Notes under the pieces: generated by a model
Told to the model about the DNA's origin: nothing
Databases searched by the model: none
What the model saw: the letters and a program-made list of their open reading frames with translations, nothing else
In this document: in pieces, positions 32,273 through 44,630 of the stretch
Layout: the number at the start of each line of letters is the position of its first letter
Numbering within the stretch: position 1 is the stretch's first letter
Position numbers and translations under genes: made by a program
NCBI GenBank assembly: GCA_037447655.1
Contig: JBBHKE010000447.1
Location: 124,001-188,000 of the forward strand
Origin: Zygnema cylindricum
Lineage: Eukaryota; Streptophyta; Zygnematophyceae; Zygnematales; Zygnemataceae
Length of the DNA stretch: 64,000 nt
Reading direction: 5' to 3'

Positions 32273-35200
32273 CTAGTCAATCTTTAATTTCAGACCACAC
32301 TTCTCCCTGCAAAAAATTAGCTTAGGGGAAGGCACAGGTTTGGTCATCATATCTGCTACCATCTCACTATCTGGTCTGTACTCTAAACTGATTATTTTGT
32401 TTTCTACTTTCTCTCTAACAAAGCTGAGTCTGATGTCCATGTGTTTGGCTTTAAAATGGTGTTTAGGATTGGCAGAAATAGCGATTGCTGCCTGATTATC
32501 ACAAAATATTTTCTGCACACCACTCTTAAGGTGACCAAGCTCACCAAGCAAAGACTTGACCCACATCAATTCTTTTACAGCAGAGCAAGAGGCCATATAC
32601 TCAGCCTCCATGGTGGACTGAGCAATAACCTTTTGCTGTTTGCTACTCCAACAGCAAGCCCCATCACCCACATATAATACATATCCAGAAGTACATCTCC
32701 TCATCGGAGCATCACCATAACTGGCATCACTCCAAGTAGTGATGTCAGTATTCTCCCCACCCAAATGCAACCATAGATCTCTAGTTCCTACCAAGTATCT
32801 AAGGACTCTCTTAGCTGCCTCCCAATCCTTCTTAGTGGGAGCATTTAGACTTCTACTCAGCACTCCTACAGCTGCAGCTAAATCCGGCCGGGTACAATTC
32901 ATAAAATAGATTAGACTTCCCACTACTTGCCTGTAAGGAATAGTCTGCATGAACTTCTGTTCTTCAGGAGATAATTCCTCGTCTAAGACTATGACTCCTT
33001 CTTCCTCACTCCCCTCACTTCCCTTCTTCAATTCCATTGGAGTTGTGCAACTATTAGCTTTATCCATTTGAAATTTTTCAAGCATGTTTCCTATTGCTTC
33101 CTTTTGAGTCAATCTTATAATTTTTCTTTTTCGGTCTCTCTCTACTTGAATTCCCAAAATATATTTTGCTTCCCCCATATCCTTCATTTCAAATCTCCCC
33201 TTAAGATCGGTTTTCAGTTTATTAATTTTTTCCATTGATTTACTTAAAACAAGCAAATCATCAACATAAATTGCAATAAATATAAAACCTTCCTCATCTT
33301 CGAAAACATAGATTGAGTGATCTGAGCTGATCCGAATATATCCTAGACCGGTAAGAAACTCATCAAGCTTCTTATTCCACTGTCGGGGCGCCTGTTTCAA
33401 ACCATAAAGAGATTTAATCAGCCGGCATACCTTACTCTCCTCTCCTTCTTCCACAAACCCTTCGGGTTGTCGCATGAAGATCTCCTCTTCTAATTCTCCA
33501 TGCAAAAAGGCTGTTTTGATGTCCATCTGGTGCACTTCCATGTCTTCCGCCGCTGCTAAACTGAGAAGTATGCGGACCGAGGGAAATCTGACCACCGGGG
33601 CAAAGGTTTCCTCGTAGTCAATTCCTTCCTTTTGTGTAAATCCCTTTGCCACTAATCTGGCCTTGTAGCGCTCGATTGTGTTATCTGGGTTCAGTTTCAG
33701 TTTGAAAACCCACTTACAACCGATTGGTTTTCGGTTAGGTGGACAGTCCACCAGCTCCCAAGTATCGGCTGCCATGATTGAAGCCATCTCCTCATTGATG
33801 GCTGTCTTCCACCGGTTTCTTTCTGGACAAGTCATCGCCTCTCGATAAGTTTGAGGTTCATCTTGATGAGATAGTTTAGTTACCTTGTTATTAACCTGTT
33901 TTTCTTGCAGTCTTTTGCTACTTCTCCTCCCTCCCTCAAAATCTGAGGCCGGAATAGATGGTTCTCGTGGATTCTTTCGAACAAACTCGGCTTCTCCCCT
34001 ATCCCTTGATTCCGAATCAATTTCCACCACGTCTTCCGCTTCGAGTAGAGTTGTCACTGGAGTTTCCACAGCCGAGTCCTTTTCGGTCTGATTTGTTCCT
34101 GCAAGAATGTCATCGTCTCTAAAACCTGGATAGTTAGGAAGCTCAAAGTCATCAGAATTTTCTGACTCAAATCTGATTTTTACTGACTTTGTATATTTGA
34201 AGGGATCCACTGACTTTCCTTCATCCATAACTACTAGATGCTTTACTAAGATTATATCTTCTCTTTTTAGATCATAAACTCTATATCCTTTAACATCCTC
34301 ATCATATCCTAATAAGTATCCCGGTTTTCCTTTAGGATCTAGCTTCCAATTGGACCGATCAGTATCTAGACTGAATACTTGACTGCCGAAAACCTTTAAA
34401 TGAGATAAGTCTGGTTTCCGGCCTGTCCATCTCTCATAAGGTGTTTGATCTTTTATAGCTGAAGTAAGAACTCTATTTTTGAGGTAATTAGCACAGTTCA
34501 TTGCTTCTGCCCAAAACCTTTTTCCTATCTTCTTATCCGACAACATACTTCTAGCACTATCACTTAGTGTTCTATTTAACCTTTCAGCTACCCCATTCTG
34601 TTCAGGATTTTCTGGCACTGTCTTTTGGTGTTGAACCCCATCTTCCCTCAAAAAATCCTCAAACTGGTTAGAAGTATACTCTCCACCATTGTCACTCCTT
34701 ACTCTCTTGATTGGAGTTTCATGGAGTTTTTCGCTCCATGCTTTATATTGTCTAAAACAGTCCTCAGCTTCTGACTTGTTTTTCAAAAAATATACTCGGG
34801 AATACCGAGACCAATCATCAGTTATAGTCATCATAAATCTCTTCCCCCCCGGTGAGGGCACTCTAGCCGGTCCCCAAATATCTGTGTGTACTAGATCTAG
34901 AAGTTTTTCTCCCTTGTAGGTGGCTGTTTTTGGAAAGGGTAATCTGTGTGCTTTACCTTGAGCACACCCACTACAATCACTTATATCATCACTTTCACTG
35001 AACTGAATCCCTTCCACCACTCCCATCTTTTTCATCTCTCTTAACTTATCTAGATTCACATGCCCAAGCCTCTTATGCCACATCATAATATCATGAACAC
35101 CAGCATAATAAAGTTTCTTCGTTTCATTACTTAAGATCAGCCTAAACATCCCATGGCTACCTTTCTCAGCAATGAAATAGACATCCTCCTCAAAACTAGC

Positions 35201-36630
35201 AGTAAAGACTCCTTCCCTAGTGCTAGTGAAAAAACCCTTATCATCTAATACAGATGTAGAGATAAGGTTTTGTTCAGCTCCGGGATAAACAATACATCGG
35301 AGAATATTAATATGGATGTCTTTCCTTCTACTAACACTTTCTGGTCTACCGATCCTACAAGAGTAGTGGTGACTATCCTCCCATCCCCGTACTCTATCTC
35401 TACGGTGGGAATCTTTCTTATCTTAGTGAACAGGTGTCTATCCTTACACATGTGCATTGAGGCACCTGAATCTATAATCCAGCCTGCTTCACCTTTCAAT
35501 CCACCGTAAGCACATTTCTGCCTTCGTGGAATTTCAACCTCAGTTTTCGCCTCCAACTCCTCATCCAAAAGGAGCTCATCGTCCTCGTCCTCGGATTCCG
35601 CCTCAAGTACCTGTGTGACAAGGGCCTTTTTCTTTCCTCTCGGGGTACCACCGGTCTGCCCCTCCTTTAACCGAAGCTCGGTTAGCTTGGTGCACTCTGC
35701 CATATAGTGCCCAGGTTTCTTACAAAAATGACATAAACCTTTGGGAGCCCTTGGTTCGAACTCGCCAACCTGTTTTTCCCGCTCCCTACCCCCATAGTTT
35801 CTGACTGGTTTCCGGGAATCCTTGTTCCTCCAATCGGTCGCTGTTGCCAAGGCTTGGCCACTCTTTCCTCCCCTTCGGATCTCAATCGTATTCTCTCGAA
35901 CGAGAATCATCCCTACCACTGAGTTCCATATCCACCTTGAGTCCGGCAAGTCCTGCACACGGTTGACTATGTTCTCGAACTCATCAGGTAACTTCATTAG
36001 TAGACAGTTAACTTTTTCTTTTTCACTAAAAACTTTACCCGCACTCTCTAGCTCCATGAAGAGTGTAGCAAGCTCATTGCAAAAATCCAACATATTTCCC
36101 CCTTTGTATACATACTCCTTAACTTTCTGATCAGCCAACTGTTGTTGCTGAATCGTACCACTTCGGTACATCTCTATGAGAGCCATCCAAAGATCGGATG
36201 CCCTCTCTACCTGCAAATGAGGACATGCAAGTCCTTGAGTGAGATGGCGTAGGATGAAGTGCTTTGCCGCCATATTGTTGAAGTCCCAGGTTTCAGTATC
36301 ATTCTCCTCGTTCCTCGGAATAGGTGACATGAATGCTAAACCAGTTGCTATTGGTGTGGTCGCCTCCTTCTCCTTTCCTTTGTCCACCACCTCTCCTTCC
36401 TTTGTTTCCTCCGTTGAAGGTGAATCCTCTTTCCTGGTGAATCTGCTTCCTTTAAACCCTGGAGGAATTCCAAGACTTGATGGACGCCCCAATCGTCCAC
36501 TCACTATCCCCCAAAACCTTTTTTCGCATAGAGCTCCTATCATCATACTTTCCCAGTATATGAAGCCAGTTCCATTAAATATTGGCACCCTAGAGGGTGG
36601 GCCCATAACCTGAAACTCTGAGACCTCCAT
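32273..36630 (-). pseudogene. E6 Gag-Pol, one frameshift
   Basis: The same polyprotein as E2 (Gag with CHFCKKPGHYMAEC, protease WIIDSGASMHM, integrase with intact DCSGC pair, RT YVDD, RNase H WSDAS). A run of five A (minus strand) is four here (35268-35271), shifting the frame just after protease and ending Gag-PR at about 461 residues; the second part reads on from 35149. The start at 36630 is 20 nt inside the LTR. It is either a recent knockout or a homopolymer sequencing error; if the latter, this copy would have the least damaged coding region in the window. Confidence 0.9.
36596..36610 (-). promoter_or_regulatory. E6 primer-binding site
   Basis: The minus strand reads GGTTATGGGCCCACC directly beside the 5' LTR, in the Gag frame as VMGPP. 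Confidence 0.87.
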
Positions 36631-37659
36631 AAGTCCTCAGAGTGGACAGCTTCCAAGAAGCCTCTAGGATAATCCTGACCCCTTTGTGTTTAAGCAAAAA
36701 TAACTGCCACCCTGGCAGACAAAAACTCTGACCAACTTCACCCCTGTGAAGACAAGACTCCCCTGAGTCGATAGCAAAAAGAATCTCTGAATTTGCTCCC
36801 CTGAGCAGTAAGTTATGGAGGGTCAAAGTTGACCTTTTGTACAGAAGCTCTCTGGGAGAGAGGGTCCTATCTTCTAATTTTTCTAAGTCCTATCTCTCTC
36901 ACAGACTCTATCTACTGATGTACGGAACCAATCAGAATTGAGTTCCGTACGCAAAAGTACAGCTGCCGGTGTACTTTTTGTACGGATATTGTACGACATG
37001 GCCAAAAAGTCGACACATGTCAAATCCGGATTCGGTGTCATAATCTCCGGAGATTCCACAATCCAACGGAATTTCGCCACGCGTCATCCGATGTGGCGAT
37101 GGCCACAAACCGCCGAAATCTTCCTCCGCGATCTCGGCGCTAATCCCGGCCGTCCGATTAAATTCGGCTTTAATCGTAGCCGTAATAAATACATGCGCGG
37201 TATTTGTTTCTTTTACGAAACAAATGCGCGGTACTGATTTTTGTCCGTACCGTAAGTCGTACATTATATATTACTGGATCTATGTATCCCGTAATTCATT
37301 TCAGTTAAATGGTTTATCGCTAATATACATATCTAAATAATTATCAAACTGTATGTTATGTAACACTACTGCTAGACTTAACGGCTAAGGCTACCGGCTA
37401 CTTCCTGTCTGCCGGCCGGTAGGTACATGGATCAAATCCTGCCGCCGGCACATATCTTTTACTTAAATAAATAAACCCTAATATAAATTTCCCGTAAACC
37501 TCAGGATAGCCAAGGTAGCCATGGCTCTAGCTTCCTCTCCAATTTCTCAGTGACTGCGACAAGTTTGAGAGTTGGAGAGAGAAGTTAGAGATAGACTGCC
37601 TCGACTTCTATATTTCTTTTCAGACCTAGAAAATACTAATAAAACCATTAGTTTCTACA
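36611..37659 (-). repeat. E6 5' LTR (1049 bp)
   Basis: Near-identical partner of 31211-32259. The Gag start codon lies at 36630-36628 on the minus strand. The duplication CTACC follows at 37660. Confidence 0.95.
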
Positions 37660-37911
37660 CTACCGGCTAATTTGACGGACGATAGGTACCCAGATCAAAT
37701 TTCAAGTCCGTCAAATATTTTAGGTAACTCTATCGAGATTTGCCTTCCTGTCCTCTTTGGACAGCCTAGGCAGCCATGGATCTAACTCCTCTTCAAGTCT
37801 TTAATGACTGCGACAAGTGTGGGGACTTGAGTGAAGAGTTAGAGGCAAGCTGTCATTGTTTTGGCTTTTATTTTACAATCTCTGGACCTATAAAATACTT
37901 ATATTTCAACA

Positions 37912-39182
37912 CCCATGTGTTTTGACTCCACTACAAACAGTCCTAAACATTTCCTCCACTGTATGGTTCATCCTTCTATCTGTCTATTAGTCAGAGGATG
38001 ATAAGAGGTACTCATTTTTAATTCACTGCCTAAATTTTGCTGCAATTCTTTCCAAAATGCAGACGTAAATTTAGAATCTCTATCACTGACTATAGACAGA
38101 GGAACTCCATGATGTCTAACCACGTTGTCAAAATATAACTTTGCAATATCTACAACTGAATAAGTAGTTTTGCAAGGGATAAATATTGCCATTTTACTGA
38201 ACCTATGGACTACGACCATGATATTGTCATTCCTTCTAGACGTAGCTGACAACCTGACAATTAAATCCATACTAACAGATTCCCATGGTCTTTCGGGGAT
38301 ATCTAAAGGTTTTAAGAGACCTCTAGGTTTCTAGTTACTAACTTTACTCTGTTGGCAAGGGACATAACTTTCCACGTGTTTCGATACCTCATTTGCCATC
38401 CCGAGCAAAAACAATCTACTCTGCAACCGACCAAGAGTTTTATCTCGACCTAGATGTCCTAAATGCTCATGAGCTTTCGTAAAAGTTGTTTTATTAAGTC
38501 CCCCATTTCAGGAATGGATAATCTATCCCCTTTTTGCAAATACAGTAAACCATCTTTTATTCTAAAGTTTTTGACATGCCTTTCATTCAATGGGTCAGAA
38601 TTCCCTCCCAAAATATTCTTGCAAATCACTACAAAATAAGGATCTTGATCATAACCATTTCTAACAACATCTAAAAACTATTCATCCCGAACCATCACGC
38701 TTATCTTAAAATATCTACTTCAAGGATCTACGACTACATTTGTCTTTCCAGGAATATGTTTGAGGTTAAATTTGAAATATGCCAATTTCTGCATCCACCT
38801 AACTTGTTTGCCTATCATAATCTGTGCATCACTTAATCTATGTAGATATGAGAGTGCTTTATTATCAAAATGAATTGTAAATTCTTTATTATGCAAATAA
38901 CAACGCCATTTCACCAATGCATGAACTATTGCAAGTAATTCCTTTTCCTGTGCCGGATAGTTCTTTTCAGCATCATTCAATATTATGGACTCAAAAGCAA
39001 TAAGATGAATATGTTTTCCGACTTTTTGATTTATGACTGCACCTAGACCTTTATCAGATGCATCAGTTGTGATCAGAACTTCAAATTCCCCTACAGGATC
39101 AAGATACACCAGTGTAGGGGCAGAGGTCAACTTCCCTTTTAGTTCCTCGAAAGCTCTATCATGATCGGCTCCCCACACATAC
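37912..39182 (-). pseudogene. G RNase H and integrase (N-terminal and core)
   Basis: RNase H is at 38720-39178: VLITTDASDKGLGAV, NYPAQEKELLAIVHALVKWR and IHFDNKALSYL. The integrase zinc-binding region is near 38400-38480 (LGHLGRDKT...), with stops. The core is at 37968-38270: SMDLIVRL, SDRDSKFTSAFWKEL and a degraded HPLTNRQIE. It ends at VCSGVKTHG, where W cuts in, and continues at 30161. On the other side it is cut from RT by Y at 39183; the frame joins across the CATAC duplication. Confidence 0.88.
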
Positions 39183-39749
39183 TGTTGTTCTTTGGTCTAA
39201 AATAGACCGCAGAAGCAACCCAAACTATCATGCAAAAAGCTAAGCGAAGCTAGGCCAATGAACAATCATTTGAAATGAATCCTCCATATGCGTACACAGA
39301 CGCAACAAACAACATTTAGGGTTTCATGGAATAATCAACATAAATAAACCCTATGACAACATCTAAGGTTTGATGGAATAATCGACATAAACAAACCCTA
39401 GGACAAATGCATAAATAATGCATATCAAACAAACATAAAATAACATAAAATAATATAAATAAATAATAACAAAAAGAGTCCAATCTCACATAAACATTAA
39501 ATAAACAAAAGTATATCAATAAACATATTACTCAAATGCATGACCCAATCGGCAACCCTAAAAGTCTACATCTTCGGTCCCCACTTTACTAACCAGCATT
39601 GATGATATATTCCTAACAAAGCTCATTAATCTATATATACATTTGTGAGCTGTCAACAAATCGCTACGTGTCAAATTAGCCAACGTAACTTCCACTAAAT
39701 ATTATTTAACGATAATAACCTACTACGACAAATAATCCTAGCTGTAAGT

Positions 39750-40724
39750 TGTTCATTTGAGGCAGCTGGTGCCACTGAAGAAGATCAAGAAGCACCGGCA
39801 GTTGCCATGATAATCAATTGTGCAAAGAGGAAACTCTCACGAAATCCCACAAACAACCAACTTCACAATGAAGCCCCAAACAAACCAGACACACGCTAAG
39901 TCTGCAAATTTGCCATAATATAAAATATACACCAAAAAACCCACATGCAAAATTTCACAAAGTTCTGCCAAAAGATCACAATGATCTTATAATTCAAACA
40001 CACCCAAAAAACTGCTTCGCAGTTTTTCCTACACAACAATCCTACTTTTCCTAAAGTAATCTAAGTCCTATATATACAAGTGAGCCTACGGTTGATCACA
40101 CCGTAATACAACTAGTGTGGTCAAATGGTACACTACTCTTCATTTACAAAAATCCCACCGTCGAATGCACATAATTATTTCCACCAATCAGACAACAGCT
40201 AGAAATGAAATAGTACGCGGTTAAAGTTCGTCCGCTGAAATGACGGTACAGTCAATACTTCTCTTCCAAAAATGACGGCGGATTTCGTCCGCTTTCCACG
40301 TATTCTTTCATCACCGAAGATGAACCTCCACGTATAAATTTGGTCCTCAAATGTAACTGTACCTTTTCTTCTAGAACAACCAAACTTGACTTTCTCACGG
40401 ACCGACACGTGTGCCTAAAGTGCACCGAATCTGTGTACTCCCTTTCGAGTTACATACTCACTAAATCATGTCCCCGTCAATTTATCTTCACACAAACTGA
40501 CTCATATTCAGAACACCTTTCTTGCGCAGACTGCTATGACTGCTATGATCTGTCAGCGCAGCTGTGATATTAGAGCAGCGCAGCTGCGATGTCAGATCAG
40601 AGCACCATAGCAGCACAGCAACAAGTATAGAGTGCTCAAGGTTTCTAGCTGCGATGTCAGACTTAGCGCAGCATGGCAACATAGCAGCAAGATATAGAGA
40701 GAACTTAAGGTTTCCAAAACAACA
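39750..40724 (-). repeat. E3 3' LTR (975 bp)
   Basis: TGTTCATTTGAGG...CCAAAACAACA on the + strand. On the minus strand an ATG at 39808 opens 19 codons to the LTR end (MATAGAS, a TGA, then SSSVAPAASNE), which looks like the LTR-encoded start of Gag. The polypurine tract is at 40725-40741 (minus CTAAAGGTTTAGGGGAG). Confidence 0.9.
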
Positions 40725-40747
40725 CTCCCCTAAACCTTTAGACTCTC

Positions 40748-43700
40748 TCAGCCACTGAGTCCACATTCCTCTCTACAGAACTTCAACTTAGGTGGAGGTA
40801 AAGACTTAGTCATCATATCTGCTACCATCTTCTCATCCGGAAGATAACTTAGCTTTAAAATTCTGTTCATCACCTTCTCTCTTACAAAATGCAGATTGAT
40901 GTCAATGTGCTTGCTTTTGAAGTGATGACTCGGGTTGGATGCAATCGCAATAGCTGCTTGGTTGTCACACCACACTATTTGAGGTCCGGATTGCATAAAA
41001 CGAAGTTCTTCGGGAGCGACTTCACCCATAGTAACTCCTTGACAGCTGAGCTTGCTGCCATATATTCAGCCTCCATTGTAGAATGAGCTGTTACCTTTTG
41101 AAGCTTGCTGCTCCAGCAGCATGTTCCAGTTCCAATCTTCAAAATGAATCCAGTGGTGGAACGGCGGCTTGGCATGTCTCCATAGCTAGCATCGCTCCAT
41201 GTTTGAATTTTGACTTCATCTCCACCGAGAGCAAGTCTAAGATTCCGTGTTCCTACAATGTACCGAAGAACCCTCTTTGCTGCCTCCCAATCTGTTTTCC
41301 TTGGATTCTGCAAACTTCGACTCAAAGTGCCAACTGCTGCCACAATATCCGGCCTTGTGCAGTTCATGAAGTAAATTAGGCTACCAACAATCTGTCGGTA
41401 TAGAATGGTGGCCATAAAATCTGCCTCCCCTGACTCCAAGGTATCGTCAAAAATGATTCCTCCATCGGTCTCCATGCCTTCCACTTTCTACTTAAATTCC
41501 ATGGGAGTGGCACTTCCGTTTGCCTCAGCCATGCCAAACTTTTCAAGCACATTTCCTATCGCTTCACGTTGCGTTAGATGGATTGTTCTCCTATCTCTAT
41601 CCCTTTCTACTTGAATTCCAAGAATATACTTTGCCTCACCTAAGTCCTTCATCTCAAATCTTGAATTTAAGGCTGCCTTTATTTTGTTAATTTCATTTAA
41701 TGACTTGCTTAACAACAGCAATTTATCTACATATACCGCAATGTACATAATCCCATCTTTCCCTTCCATAACATAGACTGAGTGATCTGAGCTAATCCTG
41801 ACGAATCCTAGACTGGTAAGAAACTCATCTAGTTTTAGGTTCCACTGACGTGGAGCCTGCTTCAAACCATACAAGGATTTCAACAGTTTACAGACCAGAT
41901 TTTCTTTTCCAGTCTCTTCATACCTTTCAGGCTGCTTTATATAAATTACTTCCTCTAAATCTCCATGCAAGAAAGCTGTCTTAACATCCATTTGATGTAG
42001 TTCCATATTCTCAATGGCCGCTAAGGATAACAAAATTCTAACAGTGGAAATCGGACAACCGGAGAAAAAGTCTCTTCATAGTCAATTCCCTCCTTCTGAC
42101 TATAGCCTTTAGCAACAAGCCTAGCCTTATATCTTTCAATAGAGTTATCTGGATTCAGCTTTACTTTAAAGACCCACTTACAGCCGATGGCTTTTCGGTC
42201 TGGTGGAAGCTCCACAAGCTCCCAAGTTTGAGCCTCCATTATCGATCGCATTTCATCGTTAGCCGCAGCGATCCATTGATCTTTTTCCGGAGCTGAAAAG
42301 GCTTCTTGTATTGTGACCGGTTCCATCATGCTGGCAGATAATAGAGCAGTTTTGCAGCTTCGCAATTTCGCAGCGTCGCAGCTTTGCAGCTTCGCAGCGT
42401 CGCAGCTTTCCAGCTTCGCAGCATCGCAGCTTCGCAGTTTCGCAGCGTCGCAGTTTTCAGTCTGATCCACTGATCTGACAGAAAATAGCGCAGCTTCGCA
42501 GTGTCGCAGCCTGCTGCTTTGCCTTTTTCCCCCCGGAAAATCTGAGGCTGGAATTGTTGGATCCGTAGGTTGCCGCCGAGGAGGAGGTGGTGGAGGAGGA
42601 GGATGATTCTCCACAAGGGGACCAGCCGGAGGGTCCAAAGTGGGACTAGAAGAAGCGAGAGGAACACTTTCAAAAATAACATATTATTTGATTTTGGAAT
42701 CTTTTTCAAAATCTGTCATACCAAAAACATCTACCGATCTGCTCTCTTCTTTAACCTGAATATTTCTAGCAGTCTGAAGAGTATTCCTATCCCTATTAAA
42801 TACTCTATAGCCCAGGACTTCATCATCATAACCCATAAAAATTCTTGGAATCGATTTTGGACTAAGCTTAGAAATAGGGAGATTATCCAAAATAAAACAT
42901 TTACTCCCAAAAACTCGGAAGTGACTAACATTCGGTTTTCTTCCGGTCCACACTTCATATGGTGTTTTCCCTTTTACTGCTCTAGTCTCTATTCTATTTC
43001 TAATATACGACGCACACGAGAAAGCTTCACCCCAAAATTTGAAATCTATTCCTTTATCTAGTAACATAGATTTTGCACTTTCTGTTAGAGTTCGGTTGAG
43101 TCTTTCGGATACTCCATTCTGTTCCGGAGTATAAGGAACTGTAAATTGCCGAGAAATGCCATTGTCTTTTAAGTATTCAAAAAATGCATGAGAAATATAT
43201 TCCCCTCCGTTGTCGGACCGAAGGGAAAGGATCGGTTTCCCATGAAGTTTTTCGGCCCATACCCGAAAATGCTTGAAGTGAGTGAGCACTTCACTCTTTT
43301 CTTTCATAAAGTAAACCTTGCTATATCTTGAGAAGTCATCCGTAAAAGTGACCAAAAACCGGTTGCCACTGAGTGAAGGAATTTTTGATGGCCCCCACAC
43401 ATCCGAATGAATAATTTGCAGCAAATCCGTTGCCCGGTTATCCGCTGTCTGAGGTAGTGGCTGCTTATGAAGTGTTCCCAAAGCACATCCATCACATACA
43501 TGGGAATCTGTTTCTCCTAATTTAACACCATCTATCATATTTTGCTTTACCATTTTATCAAGCCTTTCATGATGAACATGACCGAGCCTCTTATGCCACA
43601 AAACATTTTCCGGAAGGACACTAGAGTATGCAAAGTCAATTTCATTAGCCAAGTCCATCCGGTACAACAAGTTTGGGCCTCTAGTTCCTACCAAAGCTAC

Positions 43701-44210
43701 CTTCCTATCTTTGCTTACTACCTTTTTCCCATTCTTTTGTAAAATTTTAAAACCTTTCATTTCTGCTACCGAAGTGGAAAACAAATTTTTTGTAAACTTT
43801 GGGATATAGAGAACATCATGCAAGGTTCTCTTTACAATCTGACCATTGATGTCACATGCTAACTCCACGCTTCCCTTTGCCGTAGCCTCCACACCGCTGT
43901 CATCCGCGTAATAAATGCAACGAGTGGGAATTGGAGTAAGCGTTTTGAAGTAAGCTCGGTTGCCGCACATGTGGGAGGAGCATCCGGAGTCCATAATCCA
44001 TCCGTTCTCTCGAGGTCCCTCCATGAGATCTTTTGCAAGAGCAAAGAACTCGTCATCATCCGATTAACGAAATCTGACCACATCTTTCTTTTCTTCCGGT
44101 GGTTCATCTTGTGACGTCTCATCAAATGCAAGGAATGCCGCATTTTTAATCGGCAGTTTTGATGTCGGAAATTTTGGTGATGAATCCTCCGATCGCACCC
44201 TCCATCCCGC
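40748..44210 (-). pseudogene. E3 Pol relic with gag C-terminus
   Basis: Read right to left: a gag remnant with an in-frame TAA near 44067, protease at 44024 onward (WIMDSGCSSHM), integrase zinc region (LWHKRLGHVHHERL, CDGCALG), core (SDNGGEYISHAF, PEQNGVSERLNRT), an in-frame stop at 42684, a linker with 24-bp repeats, RT ([14 protein letters not shown]) with a 1-nt deletion near 42045, then AVYVDKLLLLS, in which the second Asp of YVDD is Lys, another stop at 41488, and RNase H (WSDASYGDMPSRR) with a frameshift near 41010. Inactive. Confidence 0.9.
42357..42452 (-). repeat. Four in-frame 24-bp repeats in E3 linker
   Basis: The linker between integrase and RT encodes four tandem octapeptides of the form CDAAKL(R/E/Q)S. 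The repeats sit where E2 has only an acidic, serine-rich linker, next to a polyproline stretch. Further partial units extend to either side. Confidence 0.85.
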
Positions 44211-44630
44211 ACGATAAATTCCTGTTTCAAATGTTACTATACCTTTTCTTCTAGAACAACCAAACTTGACTTTCTCACGGACCGACACGTGTGCCTAAAG
44301 TGCACCGAATCTGTGTACTCCCTTTCGAGTTACATACTCACTAAATCATGTCCCCGTCAATTTATCTTCACACAACTGACTCATATTCAGAACACCTTTC
44401 TTGCGCAGACTGGTATGACTGCTATGACTGCTATGACTGCTATGACTGCTATGATCTGTCAGCGCTGCTCTGATATTAGAGCAGCGCAGCTGCGATGTCA
44501 GATCAGAGCACCATAGCAGCACAGCAACAAGTGTAAAGTGCTCAAGGTTTCTAGCTGCGATGTCAGACTTAGCGCAGCATGGCAACATAACAGCAAGATA
44601 TAGAGAGAACTTAAGGTTTCCAAAACAACA
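44211..44630 (-). repeat. E3 5' LTR, truncated
   Basis: Matches the right part of 39750-40724 from about CGATAAATT onward, including CCTTTTCTTCTAGAACAACC. The U5 side of the LTR, the PBS and most of gag are deleted, so transcripts could not be reverse transcribed normally. Confidence 0.85.
44415..44450. repeat. 9-bp tandem repeat in E3 5' LTR
   Basis: Four copies of ATGACTGCT; the 3' LTR has one full copy at 40536-40544 preceded by a partial one. The copy number changed after insertion or during reverse transcription. Confidence 0.85.

Larger units (their letters stand above)
31211..37659 (-). mobile_element. E6, young Ty1/copia element
   Basis: A 6449-bp element with two 1049-bp LTRs, at which I count two differences (near 31956 and 32028), and a perfect target duplication CTACC (31206-31210, 37660-37664). 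It is inserted in the W LTR at GGCTACC, inside W's tRNA-like stretch. Near-identical to E2 and E5 in opposite orientation. Confidence 0.97.
30162..37911 (-). mobile_element. W, solo LTR of the E7 lineage, split by E6
   Basis: LTR pieces 30162-31210 and 37665-37911. The + strand starts TGAAACTCTGTG and ends TATTTCAACA, and the net length is about 1296 bp, longer because of a 121-bp tandem duplication. It lies within the G integrase. Flanking bases CATAT and CCCAT agree at only 3 of 5, so the target duplication is weak, but the ends match E7-type LTR ends. Hairpins CTACAC-AGGG-GTGTAG (minus, 30552-30567) and GGTCA-TCTT-TGACC (30637-30650) are clear. Confidence 0.8.
39750..44630 (-). mobile_element. 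E3, internally deleted Ty1/copia element
   Basis: A 4881-bp element with a perfect target duplication TAAGT (39745-39749, 44631-44635) and a complete 3' LTR of 975 bp. The 5' LTR is truncated to about 420 bp, and the PBS with most of gag is lost. It inserted into the Y 3' LTR. A lineage distinct from E2 and E8. Confidence 0.92.

Noticed and set aside
37912-37916. A clean 5-bp target duplication for W.
   Set aside because: Left flank CATAT and right flank CCCAT agree at 3 of 5 positions only. The LTR ends are convincing, but the duplication is not.
42357-42452. CRISPR-like array.
   Set aside because: The units are contiguous 24-bp coding repeats without spacers inside a retrotransposon polyprotein. 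The 16-17-bp array at 61105-61190 is likewise a minisatellite.
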